This document shows positions 9,501-14,595 of a stretch of 15,775 nt of DNA, one piece after another. The position numbers and the translations under genes were made by a program. Position 1 is the stretch's first letter. Each line of letters begins with the position of its first letter. The stretch is from the NCBI GenBank assembly GCA_029551925.1, contig JAKPEO010000018.1, positions 1 through 15,775 of the forward strand. Direction: 5' to 3'. The notes beneath the pieces were generated by a model, which saw only the letters and a program-made list of their open reading frames with translations, searched no databases and had not been told where the DNA came from. The stretch comes from a bacterium (lineage in GTDB: Bacteria; JAGOBX01).

Positions 9501-10145
9501 ATTAAATGAATCATATTTGCCTGATACTGTAATCGGCATAGTGTCTATTGTCCACTGCGATGCGTCGTTTGCGTTTAGTTGAATATACACAGTAGATTCA
9601 AAAGGCAAACCTGAATCATTTGCTATTTCTTGCGCATAACCGGAATCTCTGAAAAATTTTATATTATTTACCGTTGTTGGTATTTGGGGAATTGCTACAA
9701 CTAATGTATCATAAACAACATTATTGTATGAAAAATATATTGTTTCTCCAGAATTTGCGAGTACGCCGATAATTTTTAATTGTCCATTAGATTTGCCTTG
9801 ATTATCTATTAATATATCAAGCGCTCTATAAATGCGAGTATCTGTTGAATCCTGAACCATTCGTATATAAATAGTATCAGTCGGGTCTGATGAATGCGTT
9901 ACTTCGCAAAAAAAATAATCAGGTACGCCGGTCCATATAGGATGAGAAGTGTCTGCTCTTAAATTTATTCTGTCATTTATTGTTACATATTGAATAGTAG
10001 AATCTAATGCGGTGTCATAAACAAATAGATTAGTTAATGACGCCGGCGCTGAATAAACTATATTTTTGGGATATAATAAAAAAATAACCAGCGCAAAAAT
10101 AAAGTAATAATATATTTTTTTTATCAATTTATTAGTTATTGCCAT
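1..10145 (-). CDS. Giant secreted modular repeat protein (C-terminus outside window)
   Basis: One frame stays open from the ATG at 10145 to the left edge, giving at least 3381 residues with no stop. An in-frame TGA lies directly upstream of the ATG, so translation cannot start earlier. Residues 1-35 form a signal peptide. The rest is about 26 tandem modules averaging 133 residues. Module openings lie near 9660, 9310, 8960, 8600, 8240, 7890, 7550, 7130, 6710, 6290, 5910, 5510, 5080, 4630, 4255, 3770, 3395, 2955, 2565, 2105, 1730, 1365, 910, 500 and 85, after a divergent first module. Shared motifs are an opening like SIKFMNSSYT, then YIEANGxDxNPxxxDT, then LxETxxNTGxYRG, then LxxxxGDTIxV. The alternating hydrophobic pattern suggests extracellular beta-sandwich domains. 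From general knowledge, similar E-T-G-x-N-T-G-x-F/Y motifs occur in large surface or S-layer-like proteins. I infer a cell-surface stalk, adhesin or matrix protein. No catalytic motif was seen, and any anchor or sorting domain would lie to the left. Confidence 0.93.
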   Translation of the reverse strand, partial: MAITNKLIKKIYYYFIFALVIFLLYPKNIVYSAPASLTNLFVYDTALDSTIQYVTINDRINLRADTSHPIWTGVPDYFFCEVTHSSDPTDTIYIRMVQDSTDTRIYRALDILIDNQGKSNGQLKIIGVLANSGETIYFSYNNVVYDTLVVAIPQIPTTVNNIKFFRDSGYAQEIANDSGLPFESTVYIQLNANDASQWTIDTMPITVSGKYDSFNMTLYESGKHTGLFRGSLKLTTATSSLYNYIKVLVAGDTVTISENISNKSAVISVQEPQQATTFYSINYMTGLTSTQVKTDSLVLNSSIYFRVLANDPNPNILDYAKIYIKNISSGDTFEIILDEYSAGVYRGSAYLTNYTNATLRYIGANVGDTLVIAAFNNSVVDTLIVSTPQPPLTLNNIRFMDANYSNILTGNIPPLSTLYIEANGQDGNSQTIDTFLCIVNSNRDNIGIQLELIETVINSGKYRGAVKLHNFSDAALKYINAFANNDTVGVYAAFGGVTHYDTKMLQSPTSPTSISYIYFKTENYAEKLESEILPSDSVYIEVFAIDLNPNAIDTLAIRLISGYDTITFDLYETAKNSGIFREKAGLSNVTNQTLKQLKTYFGDIIKCEVISDPTKFDTAIITTPQSPTEINSIRFMDSNYSNELGDSTPNYVRLNIEMTARDRNPFFADTKEIICYGISNSVAETIQIILTETQKNSGNFRGYVTLNNFSFATLNYIKAYLNADIISIHCEDKSDTIRVHLSVSPSRIISINVKEDQYYLTNKQTQYTIGDFVYIEVVAVDANPLTIDTIPIQAYVTPSDIVNVELVETAINSNRYRGNFKITTLSNDTVDELGIKYGDTITIKVKDTSDSIQIQMTVPISPTTFNELTFTQSDYIQIRPTNLQVDFGYYIYIRMTATDLNPLTEDTFPVILYTIVDPSEDTVSYILNVELKETGRHTGVYTASVYLDSVKSQAQNRLKIKHSTYIVLAPGDTPAQNITNINAEILAYETARLQTATPVSPTNFISIRLKTDETFNTVKYSPIMWNKFLYVEVEADKSTSSDLVPDTLLIRIMSQTEQNNDVNPETNAIYMLRETGPHTGIFRNDPRDIEVVDFTEVGQQLYQGRLEVTSGDWVYFTVLHPSTMAPSDITLQREVAYQITPNRVKNIRIFRNSSYTEASRINNNLISFESDYRSMYFEVEAYDLEGTLTDTYPYANDELRDTLQLVISSSSGDTIYITLLETGNNTNIYRNWLENPYLVPEQAIQKTELFAQRGDTITIYADVTNQNFLATTLLKVEEFKSPTEIRSIRFYADPQYTTELAGTNLLMEDDIYIQAIGRYSAQILIDTIPVKLFRNYNNGTAQDSITIILTETAVGSEIYRVLGSEPIPKIYYFSDDNSNFLNAFANDTITVMSTTTPDSSYDVTKIGSPQSPTFFFNLNVFNNNNFSGAIADSGLVTPTAELYLEARGDFGNNVVRDTSPFKIKNLRTDEFIIITLRETAGNSGRYQGTFRLRPATNDTLDELGVNLGDYLEITCMDSVQISMPNYPKIIKVVESQLPLRLNNIYFKDKDFNFRITQLGGKTARTEPLYIELNGEDANELLDEYIDVDLYSVDYRVTPNIVSDTANGFKITNARGYLKLRLYETGLLTGKYCNIAYIRDYNDTNQKFLKAFEGDSLYAFAYLMADSVTYDTTSFKFDVISVATNQVLQYITFLNFRRSDYSSDWGEYSTFGDNLYIMLFGDIGSPVLADDVDVILYRVRPGSDVAVDSLIVTLKETDKTTGEFRGRVNLGMSPTDVKQPLAVPPIMAVDNGDTLIIIWKDNDQTYSSAPFGVPKSSSIYDSVVVTAGLISISPSAQDILSLRITDANYINAVDTMTTEILPTDKVYMEVIANDQNNYTIDTITVIIENVNTGEKIFKDLVESAKSSGEFQGFITLTTLATNQSQFLLNASYNHLIRVYAAVAPDTHNWQVHTTYNKRPISVSSIEFMNSNYNQFLGDKTLSNQILHIEANGLDANPLLADTFIVYVSSNKDTNGIRITLQETGVNTGKYRGWVKLSNFSNEEIQYINAYEYGDTIVVSETIGIRHELIPNPADFTGLPGRRGWVGSDNTYWLWVADTYTINDTINLNMYDIINIENQTIEPTNIVAVRVKKSNDYLVDRTEPVGLGDILYIELVGQDLNPLAPDASDVIVISTNKSNWQLETLNRIEVRLIETGNNTSKFCGTVKITERTNDTIDELKINANDTIYVISKTDTNIFIILNAAAPKAPSTMNYLEFTDASYKNAYDKSRQVQDGDTLYIRFIGNDASPYTIDEVRVLLTSSSGHKTDTGWGENQLILTLRETAKNSGIFTGAAFIASTKSQLETNPWLKSNLNDFIYLEPYDTSYWGAAGIGTPYNTIIADSVQTATYRSPDFIFSLKLKTDASYLQDKLSPVLWGDGITPQYMYIEAIADKMTSSNLLRDTVSVAISSTNDTNNQPLILWETDIHSGIFRGQIEVRSLNLVQNKLSNAVEVYPGDTIEIRAIQPPINPQYGPVILSTRAAIEVPPTRLKNICVYRTNAFSGASIDEISYEEPFKYMYIEAESWDYEGLVTDTTPYINDMLRDTFTMIIKNQVNGDSIRVELIETSPNSNIYRTIATIPYITTEDTPPLNALKSKNRGDTILIYPDLKISYVPTYYQTLANPVSYDTKVIRVAQYRTPSVKALNLYTNASYSTLLSGKNLLLEDYLYPEIVGRELSSNPILQDTIQIRIFSSSAPDTPIYVTLRETAVGSEIYRIDVDEPQPRIWYWTQQNQNFIEAKPGDKITVKYQEFEDFTYLAQYQSPTRIKTIMVYQDQNYSINYIGKPVPRETTLYLEVRSDDFGNNILRDTTIVTLNANHSNDTIYVTLTEISPTAGVYRGIAYLGIQSSGTTKTLGVNYGDTVYISSAILEDTRAEISLVVVANANPTFLNSIKFMNSSYTDLLKNATNSRVLQNEKIYIELNGTDANPDLLDYTTLGFVTFYTIPLQHYNSFSDAQLADSAFYTSSTFLSKINGRISISLYETAKNTGKYRNWLQLSNVSDTYQQLLKHSPGDIILAVVMDRNNLVFSDTAFVAVIEEPSYLSFLNFKVNFNGNPAELQNRDIYVDFGETLYIQAFGDVAGFLLADTTLVYLIKTNRFGQTDSVPVILYETNKTSGFYQGVARLSTTNFQPTVRDVAPPILNIDRGDTIVVKWSKNPNICDTVYVIQPQPKSPKIIELINFYRDNNYSDIILNKFDRYGDIYIEVIEGDTTNVNAQSSNTDIDTVIIQAYNGIDTIHILCVETSRSSKIYRGKMSLGYSTNETLKILESDFGRNIYFTPYVAAGYSYFLKVPVLNTPPSSRWREVVGFVNPLSITSIKFMNSSYTQPQPLSFSPTQGDKVYFE
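522..4651 (-). repeat. Super-repeat copy 2 (ten modules, about 4.1-4.2 kb)
   Basis: The ten matching signatures are TEILPTDKVYMEV; FMNSNYNQFLGD; NDTIDELKINANDTI; STKSQLETNPWLK; ADKMTSSNLLRDT; EGLVTDTTPYINDMLRDT; ETAVGSEIYR with EPQPRIWYW; DDFGNNILRDT; YIELNGTDAN; and APPILNIDRGDTIVVKWSKN. Each resembles its partner in copy 1 more than its neighbours. The same motif is offset by 3981 bp (ILP[ST]D module) and 4179 bp (ETAVGSEIYR module), both multiples of three. The longer offset is largely explained by an insert in the second module of this copy. Confidence 0.85.
4652..8622 (-). repeat. Super-repeat copy 1 (ten modules, about 4.0 kb)
   Basis: Ten consecutive modules carry position-specific signatures that reappear in the same order in copy 2. 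In order they are SEILPSDSVYIEV; FMDSNYSNELGD; NDTVDELGIKYGDTI; SVKSQAQNRLK; ADKSTSSDLVPDT; EGTLTDTYPYANDELRDT; ETAVGSEIYR with EPIPKIYYF; GDFGNNVVRDT; YIELNGEDAN; and VPPIMAVDNGDTLIIIWKDN. Signatures were checked by translating both copies directly. Boundaries were set just before each opening strand and are approximate to a few tens of bases. Confidence 0.85.
8623..10040 (-). repeat. N-terminal modules before the super-repeat (about four units)
   Basis: This stretch encodes a divergent first module (with DTIYIRMVQDSTDTRIYR and SGETIYFSY) followed by three ordinary modules opening near 9660, 9310 and 8960. They are not in obvious register with the ten-type super-repeat. The third (YIEANGQDGNSQTIDT, SGKYRGAVKLHNFS, YINAFANNDT) resembles the second-position module type of the super-repeat, especially the one opening near 4255. 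Boundaries are approximate. Confidence 0.7.
10041..10145 (-). other. Sec-type signal peptide of the giant protein
   Basis: The first 35 codons give a basic N-region (K6, K9, K10), a hydrophobic core at about residues 11-25 (YYYFIFALVIFLLY) and a polar end finishing in A33-P34-A35. This fits an A-x-A signal peptidase I site with cleavage after A35. There is no Cys at the expected position for a lipoprotein. It implies export of the whole modular protein across the inner membrane. Confidence 0.85.
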
Positions 10146-10200
10146 TCACTAAAATTAAAAAATACTCAAATATAATTTTTTTCACTTCACAAACTATTTA

Positions 10201-10229
10201 ATTTTATTAAATATGCAATATATTGTCAA
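10201..10229 (-). promoter_or_regulatory. Sigma70-type promoter of the giant gene
   Basis: On the minus strand a perfect TTGACA -35 box (10229-10224) is followed by a 17-bp spacer and TAAAAT (10206-10201), one mismatch from the -10 consensus. Transcription would start near 10194, leaving a leader of about 50 nt. The box lies in the 107-bp gap between the nuclease gene and the giant gene, so the giant gene can be transcribed on its own. Chance matches are commoner in such AT-rich DNA, but a full -35 box with ideal spacing is strong. No Shine-Dalgarno sequence precedes the ATG. Confidence 0.65.
10216..10225. promoter_or_regulatory. Ten-base palindrome inside the promoter
   Basis: CAATATATTG is a perfect 10-bp palindrome that overlaps the last two bases of the -35 box and fills most of the spacer's upstream half. 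It could be an operator bound by a dimeric regulator. AT-only cores like this also arise by chance in AT-rich DNA, and no second copy was noticed elsewhere in the window. Confidence 0.25.
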
Positions 10230-10252
10230 TATTTTTTTAGAGTTTTTTTATT

Positions 10253-13200
10253 TTATTTTTTTGTGAGAGTATAAAATTTTTTACGGCAGATATATATAAA
10301 TTGGCAATATTTGCAATAATCTGGATTAGCGGCAGTAAAAAATATTTTTTTATTGAATGATGTTTTTAAATTTTTTAAGGTTTCTAATAGTTTAGTTTCA
10401 TATTCCATCGGCGCTTTTATAATTTGGGGATTATTGCCTATTAAATAAAATCCTGAATTTTCTGAAATTCTCAAATTATATATTTTTGAAATCATATAAT
10501 AATATAAAGGAAATTGTAAATGAAATACACAATAATTTTTTTTTGAAATATAATCTTTTACAGTTTTTTCTTTTGCTGTTTTATAGTCATATACCGCAAT
10601 TTGATTTTCGAAAATATCTAATCTATCTATTTTGGCGGTAATTGAAAATAATAAATTATTACCAATAGAAATATTTTTTAATTTATATTCTGTTTCGACA
10701 TTTTTATAAGGATTATTTTTGAAGTTGGTTGCTTCATATTCATAAAAATTATTTATATATTCTTGTAATGTTAGTTTTAGAATTTTTTTTGTAGATTCAT
10801 CAGTTATACTAGTGCTTTTATAATATTCTTCTAATTCGTTTTTTAAAATTTCTTCTATTGCAGTTTTTTCTGGAAATTGTTGGTTGTTGATTTTTTTCAT
10901 AAATTTTTCTAAAATTTTGTGCAGCAGCGTGCCCATATCTGAATTATCTAATGTTTCAGTAAATTCTGCTTCTTTTGATAAGTTTAAAATATTAGCGCAA
11001 AAATAATTAAACATACAATTTGCTGCTTTTTCAAGACCTGTGACTGTAACTGAATACATATTTTTTTCATTATTATTTAATGCTGATATTAGTCCATTAT
11101 ACTTTAATATCATAGATTTTTTTAAATTGTATTCATTTTCTAAATTATATTCATTATTAAAATATTTTATTCGGGATATTTCATAATTTTTTTTTCGTAT
11201 AATTAGATCGATATTTTCTATGTTATTCTTTAAATTTGAAACTATAATTTTTTTTAAATGTTTGGCTATTTTTTGATTATTTAATATGTTGAAGGCGTAA
11301 ACTAATAAATCTAATTTATAAGTTTTATAATCTGGATTTTCTGAAAATTTCAAAATTTTTTTTGGTGAAAAATTAGCGATTTCTAATATTTCATTAATGT
11401 AGGGCGACATATTAGAAATTTTATTTTGATTGTCTGTTAGCGAATAAATTAAAAATATTTTATTCTGCGCCGCTCGTAAAATCGAATAAAAAATAAATTT
11501 GTCTTCGTATGAATATATTTTTGAAGTTTTTAAGATTTCAGATTTGCCAAAAAGCGCGGAATTGTTATTAAAATATTTTTCATTAATTTTTTTGTTTAGC
11601 GCATTGATTTCATCGTCTGCTAATAATGCATTTTCTAAATAGACAATAGGAAAAGAAGTATCATTAAGCCCAACAGCAAAGACATAATCATTATTTCTAC
11701 CTACTGCATTTTTATAGGATAATATATTTAAAAAATTTTTTGTAATTTTTGGCGCTTCGAGTTTTGTATTATGCACAGTTTCTATCAATAAATTATAAAA
11801 TTCTTCGATTGTCATTGTTTTATAAGCATCTAAATAATCAGTTAAAATTTTTATATTTTCAAGTTCGGCAATTAATTTATTATACGCTTTTTTATTTGGA
11901 TTTTTAGAGTCAGCGTCATTTTCATTTGTAAAAATAGATAATTTCTCTACTAAAAATTTTAATGAATATATATAATTTTCTAAATTTTCGCTTTTGTTGA
12001 TTTTATCTAATATTTCAATAATAATTGGAATTTTTTCGATTATCGTTTGTTCGCAATCTGAAAATAAACAATTAAAAATATCTAAATTTATCTTTTTGAT
12101 TTTTTGCTTTGATAATTTTTCAATCAGATGATTTATAATACGCTGTTTGATATTGTTTTGGATAAAATTATTAAAATATGATGATTTCAAAATATCAATA
12201 AATTCTTTTATAATATACCCATTTTTCAGCATTTTATAGATATTTATCAAAAACTGAATAAATGGCAGTTGATTAATAGTAATATCAGCCGAAATATAAA
12301 ATGGTATTTTGTATTTTTCAAAAATATTTTTTATATAAATTTTATAATTATCATCGTCTGGGATAAAAACATTTATTTTATTTAACGGAATATTATTATT
12401 TATTAGGGTTCTGATATTTTGCGCTGTGAATGTTATTTCATTTTGAATATTCTGGCATTCGATTATTTCAATGATATTATTGGAATTTGTTTCTATTTTT
12501 TTGCGTGGGTTTGTAAATAAATTTTCGCAAATATATTCTATATCACTATGCGACTTATATTCTTCAAAATGCAGAGAAATCTTGTGCTCTTGAAATTCAT
12601 CCGCTAATCTTTCAAATTTTTTAATATTGTAATCTATAAAAGTATAGGATTTTGCCTTTTGACTATTTGGCAGTGGAAAATGAATTTCGACATCTATAAA
12701 TTTTGAAAGATTGAAAAACAGTGTAAAATAATAAGCGTCAAAATCATAAAAATTCTTTAAAATTATTTTATCTATATTTTGTAAAATATAGATATTATCA
12801 ATATTTTGTTCTGTTGTTTTTAAAATTTTATATTTTACAGTTGCGCAGTCTATTAAATTTTTGGCCTCCAAAATTTTTTCGTATTCTTCATAAATTTTAG
12901 ATAATTCTTGAAATTTTTGATTTTTTGCAATTATTATGTCTTTAAAATTTTTAGAATCTATGCCTGATGATTTTAATGTATAAATAAAATGCTTGATTTT
13001 TCTGATAAAACCATCAAATTTATAAGATTTAAAAAAATAAAAATTTTGTCCATTACTATTTTCATATATACTTTTTAAAATATTTTTGACAATGAATAAT
13101 TCATATTGCTCGGATATTATTTGTTCTTTATTTACCGCTTTAAATAAATTATATTCAAATTCCAATAATGTAATAGGATATTCATTATTTTGCTTTATAT

Positions 13201-13303
13201 TTTTTAAACCGCGCGGCAGGAATATGTTTGTATTAAATTTGTTTAATGAATTGTCAATATGCTTATTTACGCTTGTTTTATTAGTAAATATTAGTAAGTT
13301 CAT
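10253..13303 (-). CDS. AddB/RexB-like PD-(D/E)XK nuclease with Fe-S cysteines
   Basis: The 1016-residue product has the layout of the AddB/RexB subunit of double-strand-break processing complexes. An UvrD-like region shows recognisable AddB features: INVFIPDDDNYKIYIKNIF near residue 310, VFAVGLNDTSFP near 540, and ILRAAQNKIFLIYSLTDN further on. The C-terminal nuclease has GTLLH (H795), KIDRLD (D893), the catalytic DYK (D906-Y907-K908) and QFPLYYYM. Cysteines 763, 997, 1000 and 1006 match the four-cysteine iron-sulfur signature of this nuclease class. No Walker A motif is visible at the N-terminus (LLIFTNKTSVNKHI), so it probably does not bind ATP there. Its likely role is end resection for recombination with an AddA-type helicase encoded elsewhere. 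The start overlaps the lptF/G-like stop as ATGA, implying translational coupling. The gene is extremely AT-rich and rich in Lys, Asn and Ile. Confidence 0.82.
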   Translation of the reverse strand: MNLLIFTNKTSVNKHIDNSLNKFNTNIFLPRGLKNIKQNNEYPITLLEFEYNLFKAVNKEQIISEQYELFIVKNILKSIYENSNGQNFYFFKSYKFDGFIRKIKHFIYTLKSSGIDSKNFKDIIIAKNQKFQELSKIYEEYEKILEAKNLIDCATVKYKILKTTEQNIDNIYILQNIDKIILKNFYDFDAYYFTLFFNLSKFIDVEIHFPLPNSQKAKSYTFIDYNIKKFERLADEFQEHKISLHFEEYKSHSDIEYICENLFTNPRKKIETNSNNIIEIIECQNIQNEITFTAQNIRTLINNNIPLNKINVFIPDDDNYKIYIKNIFEKYKIPFYISADITINQLPFIQFLINIYKMLKNGYIIKEFIDILKSSYFNNFIQNNIKQRIINHLIEKLSKQKIKKINLDIFNCLFSDCEQTIIEKIPIIIEILDKINKSENLENYIYSLKFLVEKLSIFTNENDADSKNPNKKAYNKLIAELENIKILTDYLDAYKTMTIEEFYNLLIETVHNTKLEAPKITKNFLNILSYKNAVGRNNDYVFAVGLNDTSFPIVYLENALLADDEINALNKKINEKYFNNNSALFGKSEILKTSKIYSYEDKFIFYSILRAAQNKIFLIYSLTDNQNKISNMSPYINEILEIANFSPKKILKFSENPDYKTYKLDLLVYAFNILNNQKIAKHLKKIIVSNLKNNIENIDLIIRKKNYEISRIKYFNNEYNLENEYNLKKSMILKYNGLISALNNNEKNMYSVTVTGLEKAANCMFNYFCANILNLSKEAEFTETLDNSDMGTLLHKILEKFMKKINNQQFPEKTAIEEILKNELEEYYKSTSITDESTKKILKLTLQEYINNFYEYEATNFKNNPYKNVETEYKLKNISIGNNLLFSITAKIDRLDIFENQIAVYDYKTAKEKTVKDYISKKNYCVFHLQFPLYYYMISKIYNLRISENSGFYLIGNNPQIIKAPMEYETKLLETLKNLKTSFNKKIFFTAANPDYCKYCQFIYICRKKFYTLTKK

Positions 13304-14430
13304 AATTTATTTTTGACAAATTTAAAATAAATAAGCATTCCAAAAATACACATAATAATATTCGGCAGCCATAAAATATATTTGATTAAAAATAGAATAT
13401 CAGATTTTGTAAATATATATTGAAGTAAATGATTTATTAGCGCTTTGGGATTATTAAGATTATAAGCAATGGCATTAACGCCCGAAGTGATTAGATAATA
13501 AACGAATATAGATAAAATCCCCCAAGTAAAACCAATCGCTTTGCCTGTGCGTCGTGCGGTTAACCCAATCGGCAATCCCACAAAAGTAAGAGCAATACAG
13601 GCAAAAGGTATAGTTAATTTTAAATATAAATCTACCAATGTTTCCGGCGCGTTGTTGTTTTTTGATTTTATTTTTTTTGCTAATTCAAAATATGATAATT
13701 CATCGTCTTTTTTGGGAAGTTCTTTATTTTTATTAGTTTCAGACAATTCAATTGTTAATACTAATTCGCCGAATTTGTTTCTATCGTATTTTTCAAAATT
13801 ATCTGATACTGGTTTATCTAAATAGCCATCTGTTAGTTTTAAAATAATTTCATTTTCAGAATATTCTATTATTCCGCTTTGAGCAGTAATAATATTTTTA
13901 AATTCATCTATTATTTTTATATTTGTTAAGTGATTGTTATCGATTTTCTCAATTGTGATTTTTTTTGTGTTTATATTGATTGTTTTTTTTTCTGATAATG
14001 TTAAAGTATCAGTATTTTCTAAAATTTTCTGGATTGTTTTGCGCGCTTTATATAAACTCATCGGCGATAAATAATTTATAGAATAAAAGTTAAAGATAGT
14101 CATTAAGATTGCAAATATCCATACCGGCTTTGATATTTGTTTGATGCTTACACCGCAGGCGCGCAGCACTATTATTTCGCTGTCAGCTGCTAATCTGCCT
14201 AATGACATTAAAATCGCTATCATTATACTCATAGGAATGGTTAATTGAAAACTTGCTGGAATATACAGCATAAAAATTTTTATAATCGTAAATGTTGAGA
14301 TATTTTGACCTAATAAATTATTTATGACCTTATAGACATTTGTAAGCATGAACAAAGTAGAAAAAATTACAAATGCTAAAATAAAAAAGAAGAATAATTC
14401 TTTTAATATGTATCTTGTGATTATCTTCAT
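13300..14430 (-). CDS. LptF/LptG family LPS export permease
   Basis: The 376-residue product matches the YjgP/YjgQ (LptF/LptG) family in length and layout. Three N-terminal membrane helices (about residues 12-33, 49-77, 103-121) are followed by a hydrophilic, beta-rich periplasmic domain (about 125-262) and three C-terminal helices (270-290, 299-321, 352-369). The conserved GRLAADSE (78-85) and RACGVS (90-95) cytoplasmic loop contacts the LptB ATPase in known members. RRTGK (293-297) also fits the family. With LptB and its paired permease, neither encoded here, it would extract LPS from the inner membrane. I cannot decide between LptF and LptG. Its ATG directly follows the stop of the 54-residue gene upstream, and its TGA overlaps the nuclease ATG, so it looks operonic. 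No Shine-Dalgarno sequence is evident. Confidence 0.9.
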   Translation of the reverse strand: MKIITRYILKELFFFFILAFVIFSTLFMLTNVYKVINNLLGQNISTFTIIKIFMLYIPASFQLTIPMSIMIAILMSLGRLAADSEIIVLRACGVSIKQISKPVWIFAILMTIFNFYSINYLSPMSLYKARKTIQKILENTDTLTLSEKKTININTKKITIEKIDNNHLTNIKIIDEFKNIITAQSGIIEYSENEIILKLTDGYLDKPVSDNFEKYDRNKFGELVLTIELSETNKNKELPKKDDELSYFELAKKIKSKNNNAPETLVDLYLKLTIPFACIALTFVGLPIGLTARRTGKAIGFTWGILSIFVYYLITSGVNAIAYNLNNPKALINHLLQYIFTKSDILFLIKYILWLPNIIMCIFGMLIYFKFVKNKL

Positions 14431-14595
14431 TTATTCAGGTAATAGAAAATATAAAATTGCGCCAGCGATAACTAATGTTAAAATAAATTCAAATAATATT
14501 TTTATGATATATACAGGATTTAAACCTTTGCCGAAATGTTTAAGATATAATTTTATCATAAATTGATTAAATCTATATTTCAAGTCATCAAGCAT
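14431..14595 (-). CDS. Small single-pass membrane protein, 54 residues
   Basis: I do not recognise this protein. It begins MLDDLKYRFNQF, has a basic amphipathic stretch (residues 6-24, with K6, R8, K15, K19, K23) and one strong membrane segment at about residues 29-52, ending LLPE. Positive residues before the helix suggest the N-terminus stays in the cytoplasm. Its TAA (14433-14431) is immediately followed by the ATG of the LptF/LptG-like gene with no gap, which is typical of real co-translated genes. Only a weak GAAG precedes the start. It may be a small accessory of the LPS permease, which is inference from position only. Confidence 0.7.
   Translation of the reverse strand: MLDDLKYRFNQFMIKLYLKHFGKGLNPVYIIKILFEFILTLVIAGAILYFLLPE

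Noticed and set aside
1-9700. CRISPR array or non-coding satellite as the explanation of the 400-bp periodicity
   Set aside because: The period is that of protein modules, the DNA copies are diverged rather than identical, and the frame is preserved throughout. There are no short identical repeats with spacers.
10230-10252. Intrinsic terminator after the nuclease gene
   Set aside because: The sequence following the stop is a run of A and T without a GC-containing hairpin. No stem could be drawn, so read-through into the giant gene cannot be excluded.
13086-14566. Plus-strand open frames at 13086-13316, 13541-13825 and 14348-14566
   Set aside because: They lie opposite the nuclease, permease and small-membrane-protein genes, which have clear family features or tight operon spacing.
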